Origin: Kluyvera genomosp. 1
Lineage (GTDB): Bacteria; Pseudomonadota; Gammaproteobacteria; Enterobacterales; Enterobacteriaceae
DNA length: 64,000 bases
Reading direction: 5' to 3'
Assembly: GCF_001266615.1 (NCBI RefSeq)
Contig: NZ_LGHZ01000018.1
Span: forward strand, 1-64,000
Numbering within the stretch: position 1 is the first letter of the stretch; each line of letters opens with the position of its first letter. Shown one piece after another: positions 36,922-46,867 of the stretch. A program made the position numbers and the translations under genes. The notes beneath the pieces were generated by a model. It worked only from the letters and a program-made list of their open reading frames with translations. It was not told where the DNA came from and made no database searches.

Positions 36922-37176
36922 ATTCTGGAGAAGTTTGCACTTCCTGATGGGGTGAAGCGCGTGGAATTATACGGTCACTGACCGATGAGTCAATCCATTT
37001 CCTCGTGAAACCTGCGTTGAATGCAGCAGTGGATAAAGTCGCGTCAACAATCGCTCAACAGTTCAGCAAAACCACTTTCCGCTGAAAACTCGCAAACGAT
37101 AACTGACAGCGAGCCTCGCATCTGACAAAATATGTACATCCCCCCTTCGTGAATGACAGATGGAATATTTATCCTG

Positions 37177-38043
37177 ATGGCAGCAAAGATTATTGACGGT
37201 AAAACGATTGCGCAGCAGGTGCGCTCTGAAGTTGCGGAAAAAGTGAAGGCTCGCGTTGCGGCCGGAAAACGCGCTCCTGGGCTCGCCGTTGTGTTGGTTG
37301 GCAGCAACCCCGCATCGCAAATTTATGTCGGCAGCAAGCGCAAAGCTTGCGAAGAGGTGGGCTTCATCTCCCGCTCTTACGATCTGCCGGAAACGACCAG
37401 CGAAGCGGAACTGCTGACGCTGATTGATACTCTAAACGCCGACACCACTATCGACGGCATTCTGGTTCAGCTTCCGCTGCCAGCTGGCATCGATAACGTG
37501 AAAGTACTGGAACGTATCGATCCGGATAAAGACGTAGACGGTTTCCATCCGTACAACGTTGGCCGCCTATGCCAGCGCGCGCCGCGTCTGCGTCCGTGCA
37601 CTCCGCGCGGTATTGTGACGCTGCTTGAGCGCTACAACATTGATACCTACGGCCTCAACGCCGTGGTCATTGGCGCATCCAACATCGTGGGTCGTCCAAT
37701 GAGCATGGAGCTTCTGCTGGCGGGTTGCACCACTACCGTGACCCACCGCTTCACCAAAAATCTGCGTCACCACGTAGAAAACGCGGACCTGCTGATTGTG
37801 GCAGTTGGAAAACCTGGCTTTATCCCCGGCGAGTGGATTAAAGAAGGTGCTATCGTGATTGATGTCGGGATTAATCGCCTCGAAAGCGGTAAAGTAGTTG
37901 GCGATGTGGTGTTTGAAGAGGCCGCTGCGCGCGCGTCTTACATCACCCCGGTACCGGGCGGCGTCGGGCCAATGACCGTCGCTACCCTGATTGAAAACAC
38001 CTTACAGGCGTGTGAAGAGTATCACGACGTGGAGAAGGCATAA
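37177..38043 (+). CDS. folD: FolD, methylene-THF dehydrogenase/cyclohydrolase
   Basis: A 288-residue bifunctional enzyme, the E. coli length. Catalytic motifs are YVGSKRKAC (active lysine), QLPLP and PCTPRG, followed by a NADP fold ([10 protein letters not shown]). It interconverts 5,10-methylene-THF and 10-formyl-THF. I chose the ATG at 37177 ([10 protein letters not shown]); an earlier frame start at 37153 is unmatched. It is followed by ybcJ after 1 bp. Confidence 0.97.
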   Translation: MAAKIIDGKTIAQQVRSEVAEKVKARVAAGKRAPGLAVVLVGSNPASQIYVGSKRKACEEVGFISRSYDLPETTSEAELLTLIDTLNADTTIDGILVQLPLPAGIDNVKVLERIDPDKDVDGFHPYNVGRLCQRAPRLRPCTPRGIVTLLERYNIDTYGLNAVVIGASNIVGRPMSMELLLAGCTTTVTHRFTKNLRHHVENADLLIVAVGKPGFIPGEWIKEGAIVIDVGINRLESGKVVGDVVFEEAAARASYITPVPGGVGPMTVATLIENTLQACEEYHDVEKA

Positions 38044-38044
38044 G

Positions 38045-38257
38045 ATGGCAACATTTTCTTTGGGTAAGCATCCGCATGTGGAACTCTGTGACTTACTGAA
38101 ACTGGAAGGCTGGAGCGAGAGCGGTGCGCAGGCGAAAATCGCCATTGCCGACGGTCTGGTGAAAGTTGACGGTGCGGTAGAAACCCGCAAGCGCTGCAAA
38201 ATTGTCGCCGGTCAAACCGTAAATTTTGAAGGCCAGAGCGTCACCGTTACCGCCTAA
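38045..38257 (+). CDS. ybcJ: YbcJ, small S4-like RNA-binding protein
   Basis: A 70-residue protein with an S4-type RNA-binding fold (LCDLLKLEGWSESGAQAK, ADGLVKVDGAVETRK). It starts 1 bp after the folD stop, so the two are co-transcribed. The E. coli homologue is the same length and its role is not established; binding to rRNA or tRNA is likely. Confidence 0.93.
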   Translation: MATFSLGKHPHVELCDLLKLEGWSESGAQAKIAIADGLVKVDGAVETRKRCKIVAGQTVNFEGQSVTVTA

Positions 38258-38280
38258 TCCCTACGGTAAAGCATCTTAAT

Positions 38281-38312
38281 ACCCGGCGAAGCCCTGCAAC
38301 GCCGGGTTTTTA
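38281..38312 (+). terminator. Intrinsic terminator of folD-ybcJ
   Basis: ACCCGGCG pairs with CGCCGGGT over an 11-nt loop, and the stem runs into TTTTTA. Confidence 0.92.
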
Positions 38313-38398
38313 TTGGCAAAATTTCAGAATATCCCCCTGCTGCATTTCCCGCGTTTTCCGCTAATACTTTGTTTTTCCTTTCTGCTGACGGACGCCCG

Positions 38399-38920
38399 AT
38401 GCCAACCATTATCACCCATGCAGCCGTTCCATTGTGCCTCGGATTAGGACTGGGCACGCGCGTCATTCCTCCGCGGCTACTCTTCGCCGGCGTAGCTCTG
38501 GCGATGCTGCCCGACGCCGACGTTCTGGCTTTTAAGTTCGGTATTGCTTACGGCAATATCTTTGGTCATCGCGGTTTTACCCACTCACTGCTGTTTGCCT
38601 TCATGGTGCCGCTGATATGCGTGTTGATAGGTCGACGATGGTTCCGCGCAGGCCTGGTGCGCTGCTGGCTATTTTTAACCGTCTCGTTGCTGTCGCACAG
38701 CCTGCTGGATTCCATTACCACTGGAGGCAAAGGCGTCGGCTGGTTGTGGCCGTGGTCTGATGAGCGATTCTTCGCGCCGTGGCAGGTGATTAAGGTCGCG
38801 CCATTTGCGCTCTCACGCTACACCACGCCGTACGGGCATCAGGTGATGATTTCAGAGTTGATGTGGGTATGGTTGCCAGGTATCGCGGTTATGGCTGTGC
38901 TGTGGTGGCGACGGCGGTAA
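38399..38920 (+). CDS. ybcI: YbcI, inner-membrane metal-dependent hydrolase-like protein (DUF457)
   Basis: A 173-residue integral membrane protein, the E. coli length. It carries the LexA-independent YdjM/YbcI-type motifs MPTIITHAAVP, LPDADVL and GHRGFTHSLLF, histidines and aspartates that suggest metal binding within the membrane. Start chosen at the ATG at 38399. Function unknown. Confidence 0.92.
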   Translation: MPTIITHAAVPLCLGLGLGTRVIPPRLLFAGVALAMLPDADVLAFKFGIAYGNIFGHRGFTHSLLFAFMVPLICVLIGRRWFRAGLVRCWLFLTVSLLSHSLLDSITTGGKGVGWLWPWSDERFFAPWQVIKVAPFALSRYTTPYGHQVMISELMWVWLPGIAVMAVLWWRRR

Positions 38921-38987
38921 CCAGCGCGGAGGACAGACGTCACAAAAAGCCGTGCGCGGCCAAAGTGAAACTCATCACAATTCGCAA

Positions 38988-39034
38988 CGCCCGGAGAGCG
39001 AGTTTCCGGGCGCTCATACGAACATCTTGTTCGT
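38988..39034. promoter_or_regulatory. Two inverted repeats upstream of xapA
   Basis: CGCCCGGA/TCCGGGCG (38988-39012) may end ybcI transcripts. ACGAACA-TCT-TGTTCGT (39018-39034) is a perfect palindrome about 140 bp before xapA. The second could be an operator for the linked LysR regulator or another factor. Confidence 0.45.
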
Positions 39035-39175
39035 AATACATTGAATCTCAAACATTTAAAATCGTCCCTTCTGCAATTAATTCGATTTAAATATCAATAC
39101 CACCACTTATCAAATTGGATTGGCAATCAACGGTTCCCCAGACTATCGCAAAACATCCCTGATTCTGGAGTCCGT

Positions 39176-40009
39176 ATGTCACCGTCAATTCTCAATAACG
39201 CCCCTTACGAAGCGGCCGAAATTCTCCGTACCGCAAAACCCGGCTTTACCCCGCGCATTGCGCTTATCCTCGGCTCAGGTCTTGGTGCACTGGCCGATGA
39301 CATGGATAACAAAACCACTCTCTCCTACGAAGAACTGCCGGGTTTTCCCGTCAGCACCGTCATCGGCCATGCGGGCGAGATCGTCATGGGGACGCTGCAC
39401 GGCGTACCGCTTATCTGCATGAAGGGACGCGGCCATTTTTATGAAGGTTTAGGCATGGGCATCATGACCCAGGCGGTGCGCACTTTTAAGCTACTCGGCT
39501 GTGAATTTATGTTCTGCACAAACGCCGCAGGTTCCCTGAATCCAGCGATTCCCGCCGGTAGCCTCGTGGCGCTGAACGATCACATCAATACTATGCCGTC
39601 TACGCCAATGGTCGGCCCGAATGACGACCGTTTTGGCCCGCGTTTCTTTAGCCTGGCGAATGCCTACGATAAAGCCCTGCGCGCTCAGCTACATCAAACA
39701 GCGAAAGGTCTTGAAATCCACCTACATGAAGGCGTTTTCGTCTCCTATCCGGGGCCAAACTTCGAAACGGCGGCCGAGATCCGCATGATGCAGCGCATGG
39801 GCGGCGACGTGGTGGGTATGTCGGTCGTACCGGAAGTGATCGCAGCGCGTCACTGCGGACTGAAAGTGCTTGCGGTTTCTGCCATCACCAACATGGCGGA
39901 AGGACTGAGCGATGTAGAACTCTCGCACGAACAGACGTTGAAATGCGCAGCGATGGTGACCGGCGACTTTATCCGCCTGATTGGTCAGTTCATCAAACAG
40001 TACGCCTAA
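39176..40009 (+). CDS. xapA: XapA, xanthosine/purine nucleoside phosphorylase
   Basis: A 277-residue trimeric-type purine nucleoside phosphorylase, the same length as E. coli XapA. Motifs are LILGSGLGALAD (phosphate), GRGHFYEG, NAAGSLNP and SAITNMAEG (base site). It splits xanthosine, inosine and guanosine into base and ribose-1-phosphate. The ATG at 39176 is preceded by TGGAG. In E. coli it pairs with XapB; here it is followed by a different MFS transporter and a LysR gene. Confidence 0.9.
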   Translation: MSPSILNNAPYEAAEILRTAKPGFTPRIALILGSGLGALADDMDNKTTLSYEELPGFPVSTVIGHAGEIVMGTLHGVPLICMKGRGHFYEGLGMGIMTQAVRTFKLLGCEFMFCTNAAGSLNPAIPAGSLVALNDHINTMPSTPMVGPNDDRFGPRFFSLANAYDKALRAQLHQTAKGLEIHLHEGVFVSYPGPNFETAAEIRMMQRMGGDVVGMSVVPEVIAARHCGLKVLAVSAITNMAEGLSDVELSHEQTLKCAAMVTGDFIRLIGQFIKQYA

Positions 40010-40022
40010 TCCCTGATTCATC

Positions 40023-40044
40023 GGCGGGTAGTACACTGCCCGCC
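40023..40044 (+). other. Intercistronic hairpin between xapA and the MFS gene
   Basis: GGCGGG/CCCGCC with a 10-nt loop lies between the two genes, with no T-run. It may stabilise or attenuate the xapA message rather than end transcription. Confidence 0.4.
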
Positions 40045-40057
40045 TGGAGAGATATTT

Positions 40058-41263
40058 ATGTCCGACACTTCATATTCTCGCCCTAATTTAAACGCCGTCT
40101 CATATCTGAGCTATTACTTCGTTGGCGCACTGGTCTCGACATTGGGCATCGTTCTTGGCCCGCTATGCGCCGCTTTCAATAAAGATCCCAGTTTTATCGG
40201 CCAGGTCTTTACGCTGATGAACATCGGCATGTTTATCCCTATCATGCTGGGCGGCATTCTGATGCGCAAATGGGGACTACAAAAGCCGCTGGTCATTGCC
40301 GCCGCGTTGACCGTGCTTATCAGCGCGATTCTGTTCGTTGCCCCAACGCTGACTATGTTCAGCTTCGCCGTCGCCGGCATTGGCGCCTGCGGGGGAATTT
40401 TCATGACCATCGGCAGTTATCTGGTGGTGCGTATTAATCCGGACGAAAAGAGCCGCTCATCGAGTCTGATTTTTACCGATTTTTTCTTTAGCCTTGCCGG
40501 TGCAACGCTCTCTTTCCTGCTGGCCTGGCTGTTCCGCATGGGTGCCAGTTGGGTGGCGATGTACGGCATAATGGGCGGCTTAGGCGCATTGATGCTGGCG
40601 CTGACCCTTCGCTGCCGTTTCCCAACAACGGAAGCCGCGACACCGCAGCAGCACAGTCCAACCACCACGCGCGAGCCTTGGGGCGCGTCGATTTACTTAA
40701 TCTGCTTTGCCCTGTTCGCTTTCCTGCTGGCCGAGCCTATTTTCACCCTGTGGACGCCGGGCTATTTGCAGTCTCGCTTCATGATGCAACCGCAGGACGC
40801 GGCGCTGTACACCACCGTCTATTGGGTGGCGAAAGCGATTGGTCTGTTCCTCAATCAGTTCACCGTGAAGTGGATGAAGCTGCGCACCTTCCTGCTCGGC
40901 TGCACCGGTATAGGGCTCGTTGCCATGGCATTGATTGCCAACAGCAGCAATACCACGCTGATTTTACTGGCTTGCGCCATCTTCGGCTTCTTCAACTCGG
41001 GGCTGTTTTCCGGGCTGATGAGCTACGGCTCGCTGCAGGTGAACCAGAGTTCGCCTACGCTTATTTCCGCATTGTTGACCTGCGGCACGGTCGGCACGCT
41101 GCTATTTTCCAGCGTCTCCTCACTGGTGAATACCCGCTACGGCCTGCACGGTGCGCTGAATACCGCCACTTTTTCTTATGCCGTTCTGCTGCTGGTGTTG
41201 GTTGTCGCCATCGTTTGTAGCCGCGCGGAACGCCTGCATTCCTCCACACAGGCAGCCGTTTGA
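40058..41263 (+). CDS. MFS transporter, TsgA-like, probable nucleoside uptake or export
   Basis: A 401-residue, 12-helix major facilitator. The N-terminal sequence (SYLSYYFVGALVSTLGIVLG) and FTDFFFSLAG resemble TsgA more than XapB. It lies 48 bp behind xapA and overlaps the next LysR gene by 4 bp. I infer that it handles a nucleoside or base linked to XapA; the transport direction and substrate are not shown by sequence. Confidence 0.78.
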   Translation: MSDTSYSRPNLNAVSYLSYYFVGALVSTLGIVLGPLCAAFNKDPSFIGQVFTLMNIGMFIPIMLGGILMRKWGLQKPLVIAAALTVLISAILFVAPTLTMFSFAVAGIGACGGIFMTIGSYLVVRINPDEKSRSSSLIFTDFFFSLAGATLSFLLAWLFRMGASWVAMYGIMGGLGALMLALTLRCRFPTTEAATPQQHSPTTTREPWGASIYLICFALFAFLLAEPIFTLWTPGYLQSRFMMQPQDAALYTTVYWVAKAIGLFLNQFTVKWMKLRTFLLGCTGIGLVAMALIANSSNTTLILLACAIFGFFNSGLFSGLMSYGSLQVNQSSPTLISALLTCGTVGTLLFSSVSSLVNTRYGLHGALNTATFSYAVLLLVLVVAIVCSRAERLHSSTQAAV

Positions 41264-42222
41264 CAACAAAAAAGGAGGGCGGCATGATGGCCTTCCCTCC
41301 TCTTTTACCCAAACACACCATGACCGACGCCCTGGCTAATAACCGTATAAATATCCGCGCCCTACGCTATTTTCAGGCACTGGCTGAAGAGCTGCATTTC
41401 GGACGCGCTGCATCGCGGCTGAATATTTCTCAGCCACCGCTGAGCATCCAAATTAAAGAACTGGAAGAGGTGCTGGAAACCAAGCTCTTTGAGCGGACCA
41501 GCCGCCGCGTAACGCTAACGCGCGCGGGTCAGGTCTTAAAAACCGAGGTTGATCGCATCCTCAATGCCACCGAACACTCACTGAACTATGTTCGGCAAAT
41601 CGGCCGCAGCGCCAACCAGCACATCAGCATTGGCATTATCGGCAGCGCGCTATGGGGGACGCTGCTGACGCGGCTGAAAAAATTTAAGACGCTGCACCCC
41701 GGCGTTGAGTGGAGCCTGCACGAACTGTCTCAGCATAAGCAAATTGCCGCCCTGCGCGCGCGGACCATTGATATTGCGATAAACCGCAACGTGCTGCCCT
41801 ATGCCGAAGACCATATTCGTAATCAACTCATCGCGCATGAATCGGTCGCGCTGGCCGTGCCGGAAAACGATCCTCTGTGCCAATTCGGTAAAGTGCCGTT
41901 AACCGCCCTCTCAGGCAGGCCGCTTATCTCACTGGCCTTTCATCAAAGTGACTTTGCCCGCCAGCTCCAGGATCACTGCGTGGAGGCCGGGTTTTATCCG
42001 CTGGTCGCCCATCAGGTGAATGAGCCGCAGACGGCGTTAGCGCTGGTGAGCGCGGGGATGGGATTATCACTACTGCCTGAAACCTGTGGGCTGATCCACT
42101 GGCCGGGCGTGCGTTTTCTGCCGCTGGAAGAGGCCGTGCCGGCCGATCTCTATGCGTTGTGGTATGACGAACCGCTGTCAGATCTGTTGACGGAATTTAT
42201 CGCGGGATTACAGGGACGTTAG
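41260..42222 (+). CDS. LysR-family regulator of the xapA module (XapR-like role)
   Basis: A 320-residue LysR regulator. The winged helix (YFQALAEELHFGRAASRLNISQPPLS) is typical of the CatR/BenM side of the family. It starts within the MFS stop, so it is translationally coupled to the xapA operon. A start at one of the internal ATGs (41284, 41287 or 41320) is possible, as relatives begin nearer INIRALRYF. It is a candidate functional counterpart of XapR. Confidence 0.8.
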   Translation: MTTKKEGGMMAFPPLLPKHTMTDALANNRINIRALRYFQALAEELHFGRAASRLNISQPPLSIQIKELEEVLETKLFERTSRRVTLTRAGQVLKTEVDRILNATEHSLNYVRQIGRSANQHISIGIIGSALWGTLLTRLKKFKTLHPGVEWSLHELSQHKQIAALRARTIDIAINRNVLPYAEDHIRNQLIAHESVALAVPENDPLCQFGKVPLTALSGRPLISLAFHQSDFARQLQDHCVEAGFYPLVAHQVNEPQTALALVSAGMGLSLLPETCGLIHWPGVRFLPLEEAVPADLYALWYDEPLSDLLTEFIAGLQGR

Positions 42223-42236
42223 AGCAGGAAGGAGAG

Positions 42237-42261
42237 CCCCTCTCCCCGATGGAGAGAGGGG
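42237..42261. repeat. REP-like hairpin, copy 3
   Basis: CCCCTCTCC and GGAGAGAGGGG form the GGGAGAGGG-family hairpin between the convergent LysR and cysS stops. It may act as the terminator for either gene. Confidence 0.65.
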
Positions 42262-42267
42262 AAAAAT

Positions 42268-43659
42268 TTACTTACGGCGCCAGGTAGTGCCCTGCGGGCC
42301 ATCTTCCAGCACAATACCCATCTCGTTGAGACGGTCACGGGCGGCGTCGGCTGCAGCCCAATCTTTCGCCTTACGCGCATCCAGACGCTGCTGGATAAGC
42401 GATTCAATTTCAGCCACTTCGCTATCGTCAGCTTGCGCACCGCTTTGCAGGAACACTTCGGCATCCTGCTCCAGCAGGCCCAGAACCGCGGCGAGGGTAC
42501 GCAGACAGGTCGCGGCGGAATTCGCTTCTTCGCTATTGCCCGCTTGCTTCGCATTGTTCACTTCTTTGGCTAAATCAAACAACACCGCGTAGGCCACCGG
42601 GGTGTTGAAATCGTCATCCATCGCCTCTTTGAAGCGATCAACGTACTGCGCGCTTCGTGCGAACTCGACGTCTGAGTGTACCGTACCGCGCAGCGCGGTA
42701 TACAAACGCTCCAGCGCCGAACGGGCCTGCTTAAGATTGTCTTCGCTGTAGTTCAACTGGCTACGATAGTGGCCGGACATCAGGAAGTAACGCACGGTTT
42801 CGGCGTCGTAATATTTCAGCACGTCGCGCACGGTAAAGAAGTTACCCAGCGATTTTGACATCTTCTCGCGGTCAACCATCACCATCCCGGAGTGCATCCA
42901 GTAGTTAACGTATTCGCCGTCATGTGCACAGGTAGACTGCGCGATTTCGTTTTCATGATGCGGGAACATCAGATCAGAACCGCCGCCGTGAATATCAAAA
43001 TGGTTGCCCAGCTGTTTGCAGTTCATTGCCGAGCACTCGATGTGCCAGCCCGGACGGCCTGCGCCCCACGGTGACGGCCAGCTTGGTTCGCCCTCTTTCG
43101 ACATTTTCCACAGCACGAAGTCCATCGGGTTGCGTTTAACGTCAACCACATCGACACGGGCACCGGCCTGCAATTGGTCCAGATCCTGACGCGACAGCTT
43201 GCCGTAATCCGCATCGGTTGGGACATCAAACATCACGTCACCATTGTCGGCGACATAGGCGTGGCCTTTGGTAATCAGCTGCTCGGTGATTTCGATGATT
43301 TCAGCAATGTGGTGCGTCGCACGCGGCTCGTTATCCGGGCGCAGAATATTCAGCGCGTCGAAATCTTTATGCATTTCAACGATCATACGATCGACCAGCG
43401 CAACAAAGCTTTCGCCGTTTTCGTTGGCGCGTTTGATAATTTTGTCGTCGATATCGGTAATGTTACGCACGTACTTCAGCTTGTAGCCGAGAAAACGCAG
43501 GTAACGAGCCACCACGTCAAAGGAGACGAAAGTACGGCCATGGCCAATATGACAGAGATCGTAAACGGTGATACCACACACGTACATGCCGACTTCACCG
43601 GCGTGAATAGGCTTAAATTCCTCTTTTTGGCGCGTCATTGTGTTGAAGATTTTTAGCAT
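42268..43659 (-). CDS. cysS: CysS, cysteinyl-tRNA synthetase
   Basis: A 463-residue class I aminoacyl-tRNA synthetase (E. coli 461). It has HIGH (HIGHGRT) and KMSKS (EKMSKSLGN) motifs, and zinc-ligand candidates in [18 protein letters not shown] and HHENEI. I chose the ATG at 43659 (MLKIFNTM); a frame from 43710 adds 17 unmatched residues. It is divergent from ppiB, as in E. coli. Confidence 0.97.
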   Translation of the reverse strand: MLKIFNTMTRQKEEFKPIHAGEVGMYVCGITVYDLCHIGHGRTFVSFDVVARYLRFLGYKLKYVRNITDIDDKIIKRANENGESFVALVDRMIVEMHKDFDALNILRPDNEPRATHHIAEIIEITEQLITKGHAYVADNGDVMFDVPTDADYGKLSRQDLDQLQAGARVDVVDVKRNPMDFVLWKMSKEGEPSWPSPWGAGRPGWHIECSAMNCKQLGNHFDIHGGGSDLMFPHHENEIAQSTCAHDGEYVNYWMHSGMVMVDREKMSKSLGNFFTVRDVLKYYDAETVRYFLMSGHYRSQLNYSEDNLKQARSALERLYTALRGTVHSDVEFARSAQYVDRFKEAMDDDFNTPVAYAVLFDLAKEVNNAKQAGNSEEANSAATCLRTLAAVLGLLEQDAEVFLQSGAQADDSEVAEIESLIQQRLDARKAKDWAAADAARDRLNEMGIVLEDGPQGTTWRRK

Positions 43660-43845
43660 CGAGAATTCCATGTTTACGTGTGTGAACCGGGCTTTCGCCT
43701 GAAACGGCATATTCTACCCGTAATTCAACCCGGAAGCAGCACACAATGCAAGGTGATCGATGTCGTCGGTTATGCTATAACAGGCACCTATATGCCGCTA
43801 AACTGCGGGCTAAAGCACCACTCTAATACGGAACAGGATGCAGAA

Positions 43846-44340
43846 ATGGTTACTTTCCACACTAATCACGGCGATATCGTCATCAAAACGTTCGACGACA
43901 AAGCGCCGGAAACAGTTAAAAACTTCCTGGACTACTGCCGCGAAGGTTTCTACAACAACACGATTTTCCACCGTGTTATCAATGGCTTTATGATTCAGGG
44001 CGGCGGCTTTGAGCCGGGCATGAACCAGAAGACCACCAAAGAGGCTATCAAAAACGAAGCGAACAACGGCCTGAAAAACACCCGTGGTACGCTGGCAATG
44101 GCCCGTACTCAGGCTCCGCACTCCGCGACCGCTCAGTTCTTCATCAACGTAGCAGATAACGACTTCCTGAACTTCTCCGGCGAAAGCCTGCAGGGTTGGG
44201 GCTACTGTGTCTTCGCTGAAGTCGCTGAAGGCATGGACGTTGTTGATAAAATCAAAGCCGTCTCTACCGGTCGTAGCGGCATGCACCAGGACGTTCCGAA
44301 AGAAGACGTTATCATCGAAAGCGTGACCGTCAGCGAGTAA
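43846..44340 (+). CDS. ppiB: PpiB, cytoplasmic peptidyl-prolyl isomerase
   Basis: A 164-residue cyclophilin, the E. coli length. The active site lies in [14 protein letters not shown] and [10 protein letters not shown]. There is no signal peptide, so it is the cytoplasmic form. The stop is three bases before the GTG start of lpxH, so lpxH is translated by coupling. Confidence 0.96.
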   Translation: MVTFHTNHGDIVIKTFDDKAPETVKNFLDYCREGFYNNTIFHRVINGFMIQGGGFEPGMNQKTTKEAIKNEANNGLKNTRGTLAMARTQAPHSATAQFFINVADNDFLNFSGESLQGWGYCVFAEVAEGMDVVDKIKAVSTGRSGMHQDVPKEDVIIESVTVSE

Positions 44341-44343
44341 TTG

Positions 44344-45066
44344 GTGGCGACACTCTTTATTGCAGACTTGCATCTGCAAACAGAAGAACCGGCGATAACC
44401 GCCGGTTTTCTGCGTTTTTTAGCCGGTGAAGCGCGCAGCGCCGATGCGTTGTATATTCTGGGTGACCTGTTTGAAGCCTGGATTGGCGACGACGATCCCA
44501 ACCCGTTACACCGGGAAATCGCTAACGCAATCAAGTCATTGGTCGATTCCGGCGTTCCCTGCTCCTTCATTCACGGCAACCGTGATTTCCTGGTCGGCAA
44601 GCGTTTCGCTCGCGAGAGCGATATGCAGCTGCTTCCCGAAGAAAAAGTCCTCAATCTCTACGGCCGCGACGTGCTGATAATGCACGGTGACACCCTGTGC
44701 ACCGACGATCCCGGCTATCTGGCGTTTCGTGCCAAAGTCCACACGCCGTGGATCCAAACCCTGTTTCTCGCCCTGCCGCTGTTTATCCGTCGTCGTATCG
44801 CGCAGAAAATGCGTAATGACAGTAAAGCCGCCAACAGCAGCAAGTCGATGGAAATCATGGATGTGAACCCGCAGGCAGTGGTGACGGTGATGGAAAAACA
44901 TCACGTCCAGTGGCTGATTCACGGGCATACCCACCGTCCGGATATCCATACGCTTCACGCCAACGGTGAAACGGCGCATCGCGTGGTACTCGGCGCATGG
45001 CATAGCCATGGCTCAATGGTCAAAGTCAGCCGCGAAGACGTCGAACTTATCCCCTTCCCGTTTTAA
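44344..45066 (+). CDS. lpxH: LpxH, UDP-2,3-diacylglucosamine pyrophosphatase
   Basis: A 240-residue calcineurin-like phosphoesterase that cuts UDP-diacylglucosamine to lipid X in lipid A synthesis. Metal-binding motifs are [23 protein letters not shown] and HGHTHRP. The start is GTG (MATLFIADL, as in E. coli); a TTG lies one codon earlier. Confidence 0.96.
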   Translation: MATLFIADLHLQTEEPAITAGFLRFLAGEARSADALYILGDLFEAWIGDDDPNPLHREIANAIKSLVDSGVPCSFIHGNRDFLVGKRFARESDMQLLPEEKVLNLYGRDVLIMHGDTLCTDDPGYLAFRAKVHTPWIQTLFLALPLFIRRRIAQKMRNDSKAANSSKSMEIMDVNPQAVVTVMEKHHVQWLIHGHTHRPDIHTLHANGETAHRVVLGAWHSHGSMVKVSREDVELIPFPF

Positions 45067-45097
45067 TTTTTCCACCTGATTCCCCCTAACGAAGGCT

Positions 45098-45113
45098 ACG
45101 CAACCGTTTTCCT
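45098..45113. promoter_or_regulatory. PurR box of purEK
   Basis: ACGCAACCGTTTTCCT matches the PurR operator known at E. coli purE (consensus ACGCAAACGTTTTCGT). It lies about 70 bp before the purE start. Confidence 0.9.
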
Positions 45114-45185
45114 TGCCCATTTTCCGTGTTATTCTCTGTGGCCTCTAACGTCGTGTGCAGCACACCCACAGGAGTTTTAAGACGC

Positions 45186-45695
45186 ATGTCTTCCCGCAAT
45201 AATCCGGTACGTATCGCCATCGTGATGGGGTCCAAAAGCGACTGGGCTACCATGCAGTTCACCGCAGAAATCCTCGATATTCTGAATGTTCCTCACCACG
45301 TTGAAGTGGTTTCCGCCCACCGCACCCCCGATAAACTGTTCAGCTTTGCCGAAGAAGCCGAAAGCAACGGTTATCAGGTGATTATTGCCGGTGCCGGTGG
45401 CGCTGCGCATTTACCCGGTATGATTGCGGCCAAAACGCTGGTCCCGGTGCTGGGTGTTCCGGTACAAAGCGCGGCATTAAGCGGCGTCGACAGCCTCTAC
45501 TCCATCGTACAGATGCCGCGCGGAATCCCGGTTGGCACGTTGGCTATCGGTAAAGCGGGTGCCGCCAACGCCGCTCTGCTCGCCGCGCAGATCCTCGCGC
45601 AGCATGACGCGGAACTGCATCAGCGTCTGCAAGACTGGCGTAAAGCACAAACCGACGACGTGCTGGATAATCCAGACCCACGAGGTGCGGCATGA
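45186..45695 (+). CDS. purE: PurE, N5-CAIR mutase
   Basis: A 169-residue class I PurE, the E. coli length. Motifs include GSKSDW, SAHRTP (catalytic histidine) and [11 protein letters not shown]. It moves the carboxyl group of N5-CAIR to give CAIR in purine synthesis. It overlaps purK by 4 bp and is controlled by PurR at the box upstream. Confidence 0.97.
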   Translation: MSSRNNPVRIAIVMGSKSDWATMQFTAEILDILNVPHHVEVVSAHRTPDKLFSFAEEAESNGYQVIIAGAGGAAHLPGMIAAKTLVPVLGVPVQSAALSGVDSLYSIVQMPRGIPVGTLAIGKAGAANAALLAAQILAQHDAELHQRLQDWRKAQTDDVLDNPDPRGAA

Positions 45696-46759
45696 AGCAG
45701 GTCTGCGTACTGGGCAATGGTCAACTAGGCCGGATGCTGCGCCAGGCCGGTGAACCCTTAGGCGTTGCCGTCTGGCCCGTAGGCTTAGAGGCCGACCCGG
45801 CCGCCGTGCCGTTCCAGCAAAGCGTTATCACCGCCGAGATTGAGCGCTGGCCGGAAACCGCGCTGACTCGCGAACTGGCTGAGCATAAAGCCTTTGTTAA
45901 CCGCGACGTTTTCCCGATTATTGCCGATCGACTGACGCAAAAGCAGCTGTTCGATAAGCTCGGTCTTGCGACCGCACCGTGGCAACTCCTGGCGAGCAGG
46001 GATGAATGGCCTGCGGTCTTTGACCGTCTGGGCGAACTGGCTATCGTGAAACGCCGCACCGGTGGGTACGATGGTCGGGGCCAGTGGCGTCTGCGCGTGG
46101 ATGAAACCGCCGAGCTACCGGATGATTGCTACGGTGAGTGCATCGTTGAGCAAGGCATTAATTTCTCCGGCGAAGTGTCGCTGGTCGGCGCTCGCGCGCA
46201 TGACGGCAGCACCGTGTTCTACCCTCTGACCCACAACCTGCATCAGGATGGCATTCTGCGTATGAGCGTCGCCTTCCCGCAGGCTGATGCGCAGCAGCAA
46301 GCGCAGGCAGAAACCATGCTTTCTGCCATCATGCAGGAGCTGAACTACGTGGGCGTGATGGCGATGGAGTGCTTCGTGACGCCAGCCGGTTTGCTGATCA
46401 ACGAACTGGCTCCGCGCGTGCACAACAGTGGCCATTGGACCCAAAACGGTGCCTCTATCAGCCAGTTCGAACTGCATCTGCGGGCAATTACCGATCTGCC
46501 GCTGCCGCCGCCGGTGGTTAACAGCCCATCGGTGATGGTCAACCTGATTGGTACCAAACTGAACTATGACTGGCTGAAGCTGCCGCTGGTGCACCTGCAC
46601 TGGTATGACAAAGACGTTCGTGAAGGCCGCAAAGTCGGTCATCTGAACCTCAATGACAGCGACACTGGCCGTCTTTCCGCCACGCTGGAAGCTTTGGTTC
46701 CGCTGCTGCCTGCCGATTACGCAAGCGGCATAGCCTGGGCGCAAACGCGTCTGAAATAG
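45692..46759 (+). CDS. purK: PurK, N5-CAIR synthetase
   Basis: A 355-residue ATP-grasp ligase. It has LGNGQLGRM near the N-terminus, the ATP-grasp loop [12 protein letters not shown] and the metal site [14 protein letters not shown]. It makes N5-CAIR from AIR, bicarbonate and ATP. Start and purE stop overlap in ATGA. Confidence 0.97.
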   Translation: MKQVCVLGNGQLGRMLRQAGEPLGVAVWPVGLEADPAAVPFQQSVITAEIERWPETALTRELAEHKAFVNRDVFPIIADRLTQKQLFDKLGLATAPWQLLASRDEWPAVFDRLGELAIVKRRTGGYDGRGQWRLRVDETAELPDDCYGECIVEQGINFSGEVSLVGARAHDGSTVFYPLTHNLHQDGILRMSVAFPQADAQQQAQAETMLSAIMQELNYVGVMAMECFVTPAGLLINELAPRVHNSGHWTQNGASISQFELHLRAITDLPLPPPVVNSPSVMVNLIGTKLNYDWLKLPLVHLHWYDKDVREGRKVGHLNLNDSDTGRLSATLEALVPLLPADYASGIAWAQTRLK

Positions 46760-46768
46760 GCCTTTAGT

Positions 46769-46798
46769 GCCGGGGAGAGTAACTTACGCTTCCCCGGC
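46769..46798 (+). terminator. Terminator-like hairpin after purK
   Basis: GCCGGGGA pairs with TCCCCGGC around a 14-nt loop 10 bp past the purK stop. The following bases are CCCCCTCCTT, so it is strong in stem and weak in T-run. Confidence 0.6.
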
Positions 46799-46867
46799 CC
46801 CCTCCTTGAAGCGTAAAATCCCGCCGTAACCGCAATACCCCCACTTTGTTCACAGAAGGATTTCCCC

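Noticed and set aside
40058-41263. XapB as the transporter next to xapA
   Set aside because: The N-terminal and helix 5 sequences resemble TsgA-type MFS proteins, not the nucleoside:H+ symporter family.
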